From positions 161,477 through 225,476 of the forward strand of contig JAWKLL010000003.1 in the NCBI GenBank assembly GCA_041392765.1: DNA of 64,000 bases. The letters are read 5' to 3'. Numbering within the stretch: the first letter of the stretch is position 1; each line of letters opens with the position of its first letter. The notes beneath the pieces are model-generated. The model ran no database searches and had not been told where the DNA came from. It saw only the letters and a list, made by a program, of their open reading frames with translations. The DNA is from Lewinella sp041392765. Lineage in GTDB: Bacteria > Bacteroidota > Bacteroidia > Chitinophagales > Saprospiraceae. Position numbers and translations under genes: made by a program. Of this stretch, positions 30,030 through 41,568 are shown one piece after another.

Positions 30030-33000
30030 TTAATCAGCAAGCACCATTTTGCGAGTAGCCCGCTGCGCACCACATTCGAGCGTATAGTAGAACAACCCCA
30101 CTGAAGGCAGATCGTTACGACTGATGTTGATTTCGTGGTAGCCTTCGGAATAGTTGCCCGCTACGCGATACACCAACTTGCCAGCCATATCATAGACACT
30201 CAAAGAAGCATCTCCACCCGGATCCAAATTGAAGGGGATGATGGTGGAATTCGTCCAAGGGTTGGGGCGGTTTTGGAACAGCTCGAAGTTAGTAGTTGCT
30301 TCGCTGGCCGCCTGTACGAACGACAGGTTAATAACCTGTGGATCGCCCTCCTGCGTGTATGCTTCTGCTTTGGTGACGCGAGAACTGATGTAGAACCAAT
30401 CCTTTACATTGCCAGCCTTACGAGCTTTGGCGCGGATCGTAAAGAGCGTGGCATCACCCCCGGGGGCAGATTCTCCATACTCGTTCCATACTGTAGTTAT
30501 CAAACCGGAACGGCTATCATAGAGGTGGAAATTCTCTTCAATATACAAGTTAGGAATATTTCCAGGGATAATCTCCAACAATTCCATCGCTTCTGGTGCA
30601 AATTCCAGCGTAAACTGATAGCCCATCCATTCGTTCATGTAAGAAGCCTTGAAAGGAATGTCTATGGTTTCACCTACAGCTGCTTCCTGTTCAGAAACTT
30701 TTACCTCCATAGCATAACCGGAACGGCTGCCATTTTCTTCCCTTAGAAGACTGTTGGCTATGGCGGTTCCATTTACGTCGCCCACCTTTACTCCTATAAA
30801 GTCGGCGTGCATCTCCATTCCTTCCAGATCGCTGATGCTATATACTTCTGGGAAATATGTCAGAAAAGGATTCGTAGGATCTGGAAATTCATAAGAAGCA
30901 TCGATGAAACGCCAAGAAGTGTTGCCATTAGGCATCTGATTCTCAATGTTGAGTATCAACTTACGCAGTTTAATGATGTCCAACGTTGAAATATGACCAG
31001 AACGATCCACGTCCGCTGCAATCATTTTGTACGGAGAATCCAACAAACGAGACCCCAAAATATGCTTGCCGATGAAGATAAGATCCATCGTTGTTACACC
31101 ATTCAGGATATCTTCATTGTTTTGTGCCAACAAACTGTAGTCGTTACCCAAAGGTAATTGCTCGAAAACAAAGCTACCGTCCACCTCTGTGTACATCATG
31201 TTCTGCGTTTCAGATACCAACACCATTACGTTTTCTACTTCATGGCCTTCTTCTGTGAGTACTCCTCCTGCGATCATACCGGATTGATTGGTTACATCCA
31301 CATCTTCGCAGAATTGATTGGGATCTTGCACCATGACAATGGTTGTACAAGATGCACTATTATTGTGTGAATCTGATGCCCAAATCTCTACTTCCACAGC
31401 ACCCGTAGCTACATCTTCACAATCGAACTCCATCGTTGTAGCCGTAGGTACACCAATCGTTTCGCCTGGCCGGCCAATATTGTACTTAATCAAGGACGCG
31501 GGGTCGCAGTTGTCGCTAGCGGATGTAACAAATGAGGTAGCTGGTAACATACCAGAAACACTTCCATCTGGCATCAACATCACATTGACCGTTAATCCTA
31601 CAATACAAGCAATCGTAGGTGCTTTCGTGTCAGCTACAGTTACGGTAGTTGTACAAGCGGCATTATTGGTACAGCCGTCGTTGGCATAAAAACGCACCGT
31701 GGTTGTTCCTACCGGATAATTACCGCTCGCATTGGCACCACTAGATGTAGCGTAGGGAGAATCGTTGGTAAAAGTTATCTGTGAGGAACAGTCTTCTGCC
31801 GTTGGCAGTCCCAAAGTTACCTGGGCTGTTTGGCAATCGGGGCCTACATTTACTGATACTGGAGGTGGGCAAGTGATTACCGGATCTTCGTCATCAATTA
31901 CCTTTATGATTTGAGTGAAAGTATATCGTCCTGGCCCTGTAAGCGTTTCTCCGTCAAAGTGACACCAGTCAATGACAGTCCACGTACGCAGTACCTTGAA
32001 ACAAACACCCGGAACGGAGTTGAATGTGGCTTCGGTCATATTGATGGCTACGGTACCGCACCCATCAAAGTTAATGACGGGGCCTTGGCTCGCCAATGGA
32101 AGATCTTCTATAGCAGCGCTAGCTCCACATTCGTGCAAGTCGATATTATCTGGCCAATCAATGTGTGATTCTTGGAGCACCACATTATTGGCTACCGTAA
32201 TCGTTTGGCTACAAGAGGATGTATTGCCATAAATATCCGCAGCCGTCCAAGTTCTAACAATATTGCCTCGTTGGCATTCATTCAAGGTAACAACGGTCGT
32301 GCTATCCAATGTATAACCACAATTATCCTGAATGACAGGGCTTCCATACAAGGACAAATTTTCACGATCGTCTTGGCATTGTATAGTTACAGGTTGTGGA
32401 CAATAAGAAAACACAGGAGCTACTGCATCCTGAAGCGACACTACTGACTGGCAGTCTGTAAAATGACCAGCCAAATCACCATTACCGGTTTCACGAGCAG
32501 GGTTGACAGGGCCTGTTCCTGGGTTTACTTCATATACACGTAGGGTGACACTGATGGGGTTTTGTGGTATATCGGAGCAGCAGAAAATTACGCGGTCATC
32601 AAACCATTCTTGGTAGCCAGGTTGTTGAGAACTATCGTCACCGTTAGCTCCGTCGCAAGCATTGCCAATATTTCTTTTTGCTTTGATAAATACAGGGCCA
32701 CAATTGTCACTGCTGCCTTCGTTAAAAGTAGAAGCAGGCACAAGCGCATAACCACTGGTAGGAATAGAAACCAATACTAAGTCATCGCAAGCGGCAATGG
32801 GACGTAGATCGTCCACTACTGTCACCGTTGTAGCGCAAGTGCTGATATTGCCACATTCATCCATAGCGGTGTATTGAATTTGGTGAGTGCCTGCTGGTAC
32901 ACCTTAGGGCGTGGATTGAAGTTGGTAGCTCCATACGAAGTGGTGACCGAGAAGGTAATGGCCGTACCACAGTTATCGGTAGCGGTAATAGTTGGGGTGT

Positions 33001-33969
33001 TATAGTAGCAGTACACTGTCCTCCATCCATTCCCACTGTAAAAGGGGCAGGGCAGCTCATTACGGGGCCTTGTTCATCACTTATTAATATTTGCTGTGTA
33101 CGTGAATCAGAAAAGCCAGTACAATTTTCTTCCACCGTCCAAGTGCGGTCGATACGATACATATAATCATTACAGATAGCAATCGTATCATCTACAAAAG
33201 AAACGGTAAGGCCACAAAGGTCGCCATGCATCAAAGGCATCCCATTTAGTAGGGGCACACCGGTGCGATCTGTATCAGCAGCCGGATCGTTGCAAGGCAG
33301 GATGATATCTATAGGGAAATCCACATCCATAGAAGATGCGCGCAATACATTAATTTGCTGGCTACACGTAGCATTCATACCATGCCCGTCAGATACAGTC
33401 CATTCTCTGATGACAATGGCAGCGGTATCGGTTAAGCAATCCTTGAGTATAATATTATCAATGAATCCAGGCACTAAGTTATTCGTACAGTTATCAATGG
33501 CTGTAGGAAAACCGAGAATATCCGGCGAGGTGCTGTCTAAGCAGCTTACGGTCACTTCGGGACAGTTGGTGATAATAGGTGCTGTATTATCAACAATGCG
33601 GATGATACTAACGCAAAAAGTACCGGTGGCTTGGTCTGTAATGGTTACAGAAAGACGATTTCCTACGTAGTTGCCGGCGTAGAATTGAACCATATCGAAA
33701 TTATCCGCCACGAGCGTGTTGAGAGAATCCCTTACAGTAAATCGCTTTTGACCTGGGCAAGGGCCTTGATCTGGGAGTAATACATCTGGTGTAATGGTGA
33801 TACTACATTGGTCATTGAGCGTAATACTCACGGGTTGTTCTAGCGTACCATAGCAAGCAAGATCACAATCTTGTGCCTTAGCCTTAGTGGCAGATGTAAG
33901 CCCCCAAAAGACTATCAGAACAGATAGCCTAAAGATAAAAGATCGGAAGTTGACAAAAAAGTAGTTCAT
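30030..33969 (-). CDS. Giant T9SS cargo protein with HYR repeats, dockerin-like and cohesin-like domains (frame broken twice)
   Basis: The ATG at 33969 (MNYFFVNFRSFIFRLS) gives a signal peptide before QDCDLACYG. About eight HYR-type repeats follow (for example TATDNCGTAITFSVTTS, GQCTATITP; IVDNTAPIITNCP), then a carboxypeptidase-regulatory-like domain (SGMIAGGVLTEEGHEVENV), a dockerin-like pair of EF-hand motifs (DLIFIGKHILG; DVDRSGHISTLDIIKLRKLI), a cohesin-like beta domain (AAVGETIDIPFKASYMNEWM) and a sorting domain (NFELFQNRPNPWTNST). Two breaks, near 33010 and 32905, are each one C or G short on the minus strand; restored length is about 1,312 residues. Confidence 0.83.
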
Positions 33970-34202
33970 AATTCCTGAATTTCGGGTTAGTATTGGGATG
34001 GTATTACAAGACAATACACTCCTTACCTGCCTAGGTGAATGTACCCAGCAGCTATTAGAAATGAATAAAAAAATGGATAATTGACAGGTTTTCCGGGGGG
34101 AAGGAAGAACTGCTACGTTGTGATAAGAAAAAACCGTGCCAAAAAATAGATCAGTATATTTTTCTCGTCTCTAAGAATAATCGGGAAACATACGCTAAAA
34201 TA

Positions 34203-34238
34203 AAAATGGCATCTACCCGCGTGGGAGATGCCATTTAA
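34203..34238 (-). terminator. Intrinsic terminator of the acyl-CoA dehydrogenase gene
   Basis: Stem aaatggcatct-ccc / ggg-agatgccattt with loop gcgt (one internal mismatch); on the minus strand it runs into ATTTTTATTTTA. It lies 57 bases behind the dehydrogenase stop. Confidence 0.88.
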
Positions 34239-34294
34239 AATTAAGCCGAAAACTAATTACCCGGCTTTATAGCGAATTAACCAGTTGTTACTAA

Positions 34295-36097
34295 TTAAAA
34301 TGGATATTCATTGGCCTCAATCATTGTCTTGGCAATGACGCGGCGAAGTTTCATGACGTTTACAGGTGGATACTTGGTGAAGCGTTTCACGCCTAACAGC
34401 ATCACCCTCAGCAGATCATCATCTGCGAAAGAGCAAAGTGCATCTGTCGCTTCTTTGGCCAAACGGGTATTGGCATCGTGCATAAACACCCGCAGCATGG
34501 CATCATACACCTCCTGTGCATTGGGGCGGTCTTGCAGCATCGCTAATTTTTGTACCCGCAACAACATACTCTCGGCTTGAAACACATCAATGAGCATATT
34601 AGCTAAGTTCATGACAATTTCCTGCTCAGCCTTCAAATTCAACTTGCCTTCCATCTGTAGCTTACCAGCGGCACCCGCTACCATGAGTACCAGCTTCTTG
34701 AACTCGGCTACCGCTTTTTCTTCTTCGCCATAAGACCCCTCGGGTTTTTCTAATGAGGGCATTTGCGCCAACTCTTTTTGTACGCCCCAAGCAGGCCCTA
34801 CCATGTCGAATGCTCCCGACATACCCCTGCGGAAAAACATATCTACCGACAGCAGGCGATTGATTTCATTGGTGCCTTCGTAGATTCGGTTGATGCGGCT
34901 GTCGCGATATGCTCTGGCGGCAGATCCCTTCCTCCGAATACCCCATGCCGCCGTGTATCTGTACATTTTCATCCACCACATAATCCAATGCTTCCGAGCC
35001 TATCACCTTCAATAGTGCACACTCAATAGCATACTCTTCGGCTGCTTGCAACTTGGCTTGTCCAAAGGAACGCCATCCTCCATCAGGTTCTTATTCCAGT
35101 CTTGCATCAACTGGCTGGTGCGGTACAGTGCGCTTTCACTGGCAAATACCTTGATGGCTTGTTCCGCTAATTTGTATTGGATCGCGCCAAAATTGGAAAT
35201 AGGCTGCTTGAATTGGTAGCGCTCATTGGCATACCTTATGGATCGGGTAATGCACTCCTTTGCGCCACCATTGCTGAGTGCGTTCAGCTTGAATCGCCCC
35301 ATATTCAAGGCGTTGAAGGCAATCAAATGGCCTTTACCTACCTCTCCTAGTACGTTTTCTACAGGGACCTTCACGTTTTCGAAGAACACTTGGCGAGTAG
35401 AAGAACCTTTGATTCCCATCTTGAGTTCTTCAGCCCCCAGTGTAACGCCCTCGCTGTGGCGGGGTATGATAAAACCAGTGAATTTATTGTCATTCACTTG
35501 GGCGAACACAATGAGGATATCCGCAAAACCAGCGTTGGAAATCCACATTTTTTGCCCATTTACTATATAGTGAGTACCTGCTTCGTTCAAATCCGCACGG
35601 GTTTTGGCCGCCAGCGCATCAGATCCCGACCCTGGTTCAGTAAGGCAGTAAGCAGCTTTTAACTCTCCGCTTATCAGCCCAGGTAGGAATTGCGCTTTCT
35701 GCGATTCATTGCCAAAGTAAAGGATGGGAAGCATGCCTATACCCGTATGGGCGGCAAAGGATACAGTTAGGGCACCAATGGAGCCGATGGCATCACAAAT
35801 CAGTGTATTGGTGTTGGTATCCATCGCCATGCCACCGTATTCTTCCGGCATGTGAGTGCCTAATAAACCCAGCTCGGCCATTTCTTCGAGGATTCGTACC
35901 CCGATATTGTCCTCCTGTTTTTCTATCTTCTCTATATTCGGAAACACACGACTTTCAATGAAATCCCGAATCATCTTTCGGATCATCAACTGGTCTTCAC
36001 TTGCCATTTCAGGAATGAATACCTGTTCTGGTGTACTATCTTTTACCAAGAACTCACCTCCCCGAAGGGTTTGGGTCGCAACTATTGTATCAGTCAT
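34295..36097 (-). CDS. Acyl-CoA dehydrogenase, long C-terminal-extended type (frame broken twice)
   Basis: FAD enzyme for the first step of fatty-acid beta-oxidation. Seen: FIESRVFPNIEKIEKQ, MPEEYGGMAMD, the FAD/substrate stretch AAYCLTEPGSGSDALA, KMWISNAGFADI, the IYEGTNEINRLLSVDMFF region and an extra helical C-terminal domain of about 180 residues found in the roughly 600-residue Bacteroidota enzymes. One break near 35055 lacks a G on the minus strand (KAKLQAAEEYAIECALL resumes); another near 34926 has one extra G before SAARAYRDSRINR. The start MTDTIVATQTLRG lies 21 bases from a palindromic operator. Confidence 0.92.
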
Positions 36098-36117
36098 TGG
36101 GGTATATTTTATTAAAT

Positions 36118-36133
36118 TAGCGAATATTCGCTA
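36118..36133. promoter_or_regulatory. Palindromic operator 1 before acyl-CoA dehydrogenase gene
   Basis: Perfect 16-base palindrome TAGCGAATATTCGCTA, 20 bases before the start codon. A near copy lies 64 bases away, centre to centre. Probably a binding site for a dimeric repressor of fatty-acid degradation genes (TetR-type by analogy); no regulator gene is adjacent. Confidence 0.65.
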
Positions 36134-36181
36134 CAAATATAGGCCCTAATTTTTGAAAAAGCAATACTGTTGAATAAATAT

Positions 36182-36197
36182 TAGCGAATTTTCGCAA
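36182..36197. promoter_or_regulatory. Palindromic operator 2 before acyl-CoA dehydrogenase gene
   Basis: TAGCGAATTTTCGCAA, the same motif as operator 1 with two changed bases. The centre spacing of 64 bases is about six helical turns, so both would face the same side of the DNA. Confidence 0.55.
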
Positions 36198-36220
36198 AAA
36201 ATGCAATGTTCGATAAAAAT

Positions 36221-36255
36221 GAGTTGCCGAACTATTTTAATTTACCCGACAACTC
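36221..36255 (-). terminator. Terminator of the Fic gene
   Basis: Stem gagttgccg / cgacaactc (one mismatch), 17-base loop; on the minus strand it is followed by ATTTTTATC. It lies 12 bases behind the Fic stop codon. Confidence 0.7.
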
Positions 36256-36266
36256 ACCCAAAACAC

Positions 36267-37352
36267 TCATTTAGACATACTCTTAAGGAGGGTGTAAACC
36301 GTACCGCGCCCCTTCCCTCGTTGTGCCAACAACCCCTCATCCGTTAGTTTGCGCAAATCATACTTCAGGGTATTGCGGCTGGTATCAGGCAATAGAGCGT
36401 CTATTTCCCTTACAGCTAGTTCCCCTTCCCGCCGGATAAAGTCTAATACTTTTCTTTGGCGAGAATTGATATACAAACCAGCAGGTTCCTCCACCATGAG
36501 GCGTTCGTCTTCCTCCAGCCGACCCGTCAACTGACGTATGGCATTAAGCAAGTAGTACAACCAGCGTCCAATTTCCTCTTCTTCAGAGCCTCTGTGCCGC
36601 TGGGCTGCCATCAACGCCTTGTAATAACCAGCTTTATCTTCCTCTATGACGCGCTCAAGGCTTGCGTATAAAATAAATTCGTACCCTTCTTGAAGTAATA
36701 GCAAGGTAGTGAGCAATCTGCTCATCCTGCCATTGCCATCTTGGAAAGGATGGATGGTAAGAAACTCGTAAACAAAGGCACCAATGCGTATTAAGGCGTG
36801 GTAGCGATTGTTGCTACGGCTTTCCCGATACCAAGCTACTGCTTTTTCCATTGCACTGGGCGTCAACGCGGGATCAGTGGTTTGGAAAATAATGCGTTGC
36901 TCTCCTGTCTCATCTGTGGCTACTACTTGGTTGGATAGCGATTTATATGCGCCCCTGTGGTGCATGTCTTTTTCGCTGTAGCGCAACAATTCCTTGTGCA
37001 GCGCCTTAATGAGGGTTTCGCTCAACTCCAGATCTTCGTATTGCTCCTGAATAATTTCCAACGCATTGTAGTACCCAATTACTTCCTGCTCATCTCTGCT
37101 GCTAAGTTGTTGTATTTGCAGGTGCTGTATTAAACGGGCGATTTCCTCGTCGCTCATGCGGTTACCTTCAATGCGATTGGAAGAACCGATACTTTGTACG
37201 GCCGCCAAGTGTTGTAGTTCCCTGAGCTGATCTTTGCCAAGGTGCTGTTGTACTTTCCATGTGCGGCTGTACCCGTCAATGGCCTCGATTACCTTTTGGA
37301 CGGAGGCATGGGTCATATAATCGAGCCTCAGTAATTTATCCATTTTATCCAA
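36267..37352 (-). CDS. Fic family protein with auto-inhibitory helix and winged-helix tail
   Basis: A 361-residue protein. The N-terminal Fic_N segment carries the inhibitory motif SSNRIEGN (residues 57-64, pattern S/T-x-x-x-E-G/N), which blocks the ATP site until released. The catalytic loop HPFQDGNGRMSR (His201) is complete, so an active AMP-transferase is expected. The C-terminal part (RQRKVLDFIRREGELAVREI, ISNTLKYDL-type helix with DTSRNTLKYDLRKLTDEGLL) is a winged helix that may bind DNA or regulate. The last codons (KSMSK) coincide with the end of an inverted-repeat family also seen at 46658. Confidence 0.93.
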   Translation of the reverse strand: MDKMDKLLRLDYMTHASVQKVIEAIDGYSRTWKVQQHLGKDQLRELQHLAAVQSIGSSNRIEGNRMSDEEIARLIQHLQIQQLSSRDEQEVIGYYNALEIIQEQYEDLELSETLIKALHKELLRYSEKDMHHRGAYKSLSNQVVATDETGEQRIIFQTTDPALTPSAMEKAVAWYRESRSNNRYHALIRIGAFVYEFLTIHPFQDGNGRMSRLLTTLLLLQEGYEFILYASLERVIEEDKAGYYKALMAAQRHRGSEEEEIGRWLYYLLNAIRQLTGRLEEDERLMVEEPAGLYINSRQRKVLDFIRREGELAVREIDALLPDTSRNTLKYDLRKLTDEGLLAQRGKGRGTVYTLLKSMSK

Positions 37353-37475
37353 TTTTACCCAAAAATATACATTTCTATTTGGCTTGTCAAGTTTTTCCCA
37401 ATTTTTCTACATAAGTTTTTTCTAAACGATTCGTTGATTGATATTTAGGGATCAATAAATGTAAACAGGGGAGAT

Positions 37476-39352
37476 ATGGAGCGGATATATTATTTCTTAC
37501 TTTTTTTAGGGTGTACCATAACCCATGTGGTGAATGCGCAGCCCGCCTACTCGGCACATGATACGATATTAACCTACCAGACAATCGATAAGGCTATAGG
37601 TATTAACTTAGGCTGGCATGGAAACCAATGGACGGATGCTCAATTAGCTGATCTAGCAGCGGGTAATGCAGAGGAGGGTGTGTCTGGCTTAGGATTGAAT
37701 ACCCTGCGGCTCACGCTACCGGCGTATTTTCTCGAAAACTGGGGGTATGGTATTGAATTGCCTGATTTTAATCATTACCAATCCTTGGGGCTTAAAGATT
37801 TGACGGTTTTCTTGCAAGGCCCTTCGGAGGCACATCGGCTGTCTGAAATGTTTTGCGATACCTAATCACCCCATGTTTTCAGTAACTTGTACTTGCCAAT
37901 ATGGGATCAGGGAGAAAACGGAACGCCTATTAATGATAATAACTACTTTGCCCGCTACGTCTATTGGACTGTATCCACTTATGCGGGCAGGGTTAAGTTT
38001 TGGGAAATTATTAATGAACCAGATTACACACCTTCCGGGTTTGGATGGCGGCCGGCAGGTATGGAGGGAAACTGGTTTGACAACCCACCCAATCCCTGCG
38101 ACCTGAAAAATATTAAAGCTCCCATTTACTATTACATTCGAATGATGCGCATTGCTTACGAGGTCATCAAGGTAGTGGATCCAGAAGCTTTTGTGGCCAT
38201 TGCACCACTGGGTTACCCTTCTTTTTGGATGCAGTACTTCGGTATTCCGATAATCCACAAGACGGAGTCATCACAGACGAATATCCCTTTACAGGAGGCG
38301 CTTGGTTCGACGCGCTTAGTTATCACTCCTACCCTTCCAATGACGGCAGCATGGCGTATTACGATATTCCTACTCACCAATGGGTCTATTCTCGTCATTC
38401 CGACGCAGCAGTGGCAGGAGTCATTAGGCTGAAAAATGACTTAGAAAGCGTATTAACGCAACGCGGTTATGGTAGCCTTTATCCTGCGAAACGCTGCATC
38501 GTCACAGAGAGTAATATTTCCCGGATGTCTTTCAACGAACAAATGGGTAGTGCGTTGGGGCAGCTAAACTTTGCCATGAAAGCCATCATCGCTGCACATC
38601 GATATGATATTGACCAGTTTCACTTCTTCCTGTTGGCGGACAAGAAAACAACTACCCAAGCCACCAATCCTTGGGACTTAATGGGTATGTACTACGCTAT
38701 TAATACGGTACAACCCTATCAGCAAGGAATTGTACCTGCGGGTATTGCTTGTAAAACGACAATGGATATGCTGAAAGGATACCGATACGATGCTGCCCAT
38801 ACTACTTTACTTCAACTACCGGATGCCGTGCAGGGAGCTGCGTTTGCAGACAGTACAGGTGCGCATATTTACGCGCTATGGGCAAAAACCAGTACCGACC
38901 AGTCAGAAGCAGCGGCCTACACCTACGCTTTTCCACCTGAAATGGACCTTTCCGTCCTCGAAATGAGAGAATGGGATTATTCCTCTACCGATGCGGCAGA
39001 ACTAGTCAATGCTTCAAAAATTTCACTCAATAGCACCCCTGTTTTTCTGATACCCTCGTCGGTTACGGATGTTACAACGATGGCCATTCCTCCTTTTCAA
39101 GTACACTTTTTCCCAAATCCATATTTGGGGGGCGATGGTAAACTTATCGTGAAAACCACCCAAACAGTATCTTTACACATAGTGTTGTTGGATGCTCAAG
39201 GTAGGAAAGTAGCGACGCTAGCATCGGGCAGCTCGCTCGCGGCGGGTAACCACGAATTTGACATAAGCAGACTTTCGCTCGCCTCTGGTATATATCATTG
39301 CCAGCTATCTAGCGGAGATTTCTCTGTTAGCCAGCGGATAATTTGTTTGTAA
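37476..39352 (+). CDS. GH-A-clan-like glycoside hydrolase with T9SS sorting domain (frame disturbed)
   Basis: Signal peptide (ERIYYFLLFLGCTITHVVNA), then a TIM-barrel hydrolase: GINLGWHGNQW, GLNTLRLTLPAYF, the acid/base Glu in KFWEIINEPDYTPSGFGWRP, WFDALSYHSYPSND and the likely nucleophile Glu in KRCIVTESNISRM. After the barrel comes a beta domain and a C-terminal sorting domain (VHFFPNPYLGG ... GIYHCQLSSGDF). Family within clan GH-A is not settled (GH5- or GH39-like). An apparent in-frame stop at 37863-37865 disappears if three lost bases (T, C, C) are put back, giving FLRYPNHPHVFSNLYLP; another T is missing near 38227. The restored protein has about 627 residues. Confidence 0.8.
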
Positions 39353-39464
39353 TAATATGCTTGTCTCTTAGCTGAGTTCAAGTAACAAATGCAACTTTGA
39401 GGCTTGTTAATATTAGCAACAATAAACACACTTTACAAATTTATTATGAACTATCTATACTAAC

Positions 39465-40038
39465 ATGATACGAAACCACACAGAAGAATTGCTGTCCGAC
39501 AATTGGTATATCCTTCGCAAGCATACCTTTGAGTATAAACAACGCAACGGCCAATGGGTACAACAGGTTCGAGAAGCTTATGACAGGGGTAATGGTGCGG
39601 GTATATTGCTGTATGACCCCATCCGTAAAACGATTCTCCTCACTCGTCAGTTTAGGCTTCCTACTTACGTGAATGGCAATACGAATGGCATGATGATAGA
39701 AGTTTGTGCTGGGGTATTAGATGAAGATAATCCCGATGACTGCATCCGCCGGGAAGTGGAAGAAGAAACAGGATACCGTATCAGCGAGGTGCAAAAAGTA
39801 ATGGAAACGTACGTTTCACTTATGGGCGGTCACAGAAAAACTGTATCTATACGTAGGGAAGTATTCTCCCGGTCAGCGGGTACATGAAGGAGGTGGTTTA
39901 GCAGAAGAAACAGAAGATATCGAAGTATTGGAGTTCCCCATGTCGCAAGCCATGACGTTGGTACGGTCTGGAGAAATTGTAGATGCCAAAACGATTCTGC
40001 TAATCCAGTATGCCCAGTTGGAAGGACTGCTGGATTGA
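39465..40038 (+). CDS. nudK: NUDIX hydrolase, NudK (GDP-mannose pyrophosphatase) type (frame broken)
   Basis: Hydrolyses GDP-mannose in the E. coli homologue. The N-terminus (LLSDNWYILRKHTFEY, REAYDRGNGAGILLYD) and NUDIX box (CAGVLDEDNPDDCIRREVEEETGY) agree closely with NudK as I remember it. After about 39815 two bases are missing (cct and ggg runs), and the reading continues TEKLYLYVGKYSPGQ, HEGGGLAEETEDIEVLEFPM and IVDAKTILLIQYAQLEGLLD to the TGA at 40038, about 191 residues. The frames before and after give no other sensible protein. Confidence 0.85.
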
Positions 40039-40143
40039 GATGATTTTGACGGACAGCGTTTTTCATAAAAGCGTTATTTTAAAGACTGTTATCACTATCT
40101 ATTAGCTAATCTGCGCTATCTTGCATACGTCATTGGCAAAATA

Positions 40144-41568
40144 ATGAAAAGACACATCCCGCTGTATTGGTTCTTGCTATGTAACCTTGCCCTCTTATCT
40201 GCACAGGAAAGCGGTGGTTTTGTAGTTCTTGATAGCATTCATATAGCGGGAAACCAACGCACGCGGAACGAAGTTATCCTTAGGGAACTTCCGTTCGCTA
40301 CGGCTGACACACTTACGCTGGATATATTACCCAATAAATTAGAAGAAGCAGAACGCCAACTGATGAACACGGGATTGTTTACATCCGTGGAAATTACCTA
40401 CAAAAACTGGGAAGGCGCCACAGGGAATATCCAACTCTTAATTACCCTGTTGGAAACATGGTATCTTTTTCCGGTACCCACCTTTGAACTCGCCGACCGC
40501 AACTTTAACGTCTGGTGGAAAGAACAAAACCGCTCTCTTCAACGTGTGAACATTGGTATGAGCATCGAACACCTCAACTTTACAGGATGGGCCGACAAGG
40601 CGAAAATTGGTTTTGAATACGGCTATACACGGAGTTTTAAAATCGGTTATTTAATGCCCTATCTGAATAAAAAAAGAACCCTCAGCCTAAATATCAATGC
40701 AGACTATCAGCGGAATAGGGAAGTGAATTATGCAACCGAAGGAAATAAGCAACTCTTTTACAAAGATGAAAATCGGTTTATTCGCTACCGATTAAAGGCC
40801 GAAGCTGGTGTAGGATGGAGGCCTCGCTTGTACGGCCAACATTACACAGCGTTGGAATACCACAAGGATGGGATAGACTCCGTAGTCGTACAAACATTGA
40901 ATCCCAATTACTTTGAAGATGGCAAGACACAGGTGCGATTTCTTCGCTGGCGCTATAAATTCGACTTCGATTTTCGGGATAACCGTGCCTATCCTTGGTC
41001 AGGCTACTTATTAGGTGGGGAACTGATACGTGACGGCCTTGGCGTTTTCCGTGACAGAAATGCTTTGACATTGCAGTTACATGCGGCTCAATTTTGGCCC
41101 ATAGGGCAACACTGGAATATTTCTGCGGGCATTCGTACTAAATATTCTTTTGTGCGTCGCCCACAAGCCGTTATCTATAACAGAGCCATTGGATTTGGCG
41201 ATAATAAACTCAGTGGATATGAATTGTACATAGTGGATGGCCTAGATGCCGCCATACTCCGAACTGATATCCGATATAAAATATGGCAAGGCACTATACA
41301 ATTTGGCAAATGGATGTTTTGGAATCCTTCCGCCAATTGCCTTTCCATCTCAATGTTGGGCTTAGCAATGATATGGGGTATGTCAATAGTCCTTTCAATA
41401 TGTTGAACAACCCGCTCAATAACCAATTGCTATGGGGCAGGGGTTCATGCCGACTTGGTTTTTTACTATGATTTTGTGTTGCGCATCCAATACAGCATCA
41501 ACCAATTGGGCGAGAAGGGCGTATTCTTGGATTTTCTTTTGGCATATAGCTATGGGACGGGAAAATAA
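40144..41568 (+). CDS. Omp85-superfamily protein with POTRA domain (frame broken near C-terminus)
   Basis: Signal peptide, one POTRA-like domain (VVLDSIHIAGNQRTRNEVIL, RQLMNTGLFTSVEITY), then a beta barrel (NFTGWADKAKIGFEYGYTRS, LRWRYKFDFDFRDNRAYPWS), as in TamA/BamA relatives. One A is lacking near 41305 (GKMDVLESFRQLPFHL resumes) and the frame shifts once more in a G run near 41445, after which the barrel ends DFVLRIQYSINQLGEKG, FLLAYSYGTGK at the TAA 41566-41568. About 475 residues. Single-POTRA barrels of this kind are common in Bacteroidota; the substrate is unknown. Confidence 0.82.

Noticed and set aside
34015..34202. Small gene between the HYR-repeat gene and the acyl-CoA dehydrogenase gene
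   Set aside because: No frame with protein character; the region holds a terminator and probably the promoter of the cargo gene.
37863..37865. In-frame TAA as stop-codon read-through or recoding
   Set aside because: Three nearby homopolymer losses explain it and restore a typical GH-A sequence.
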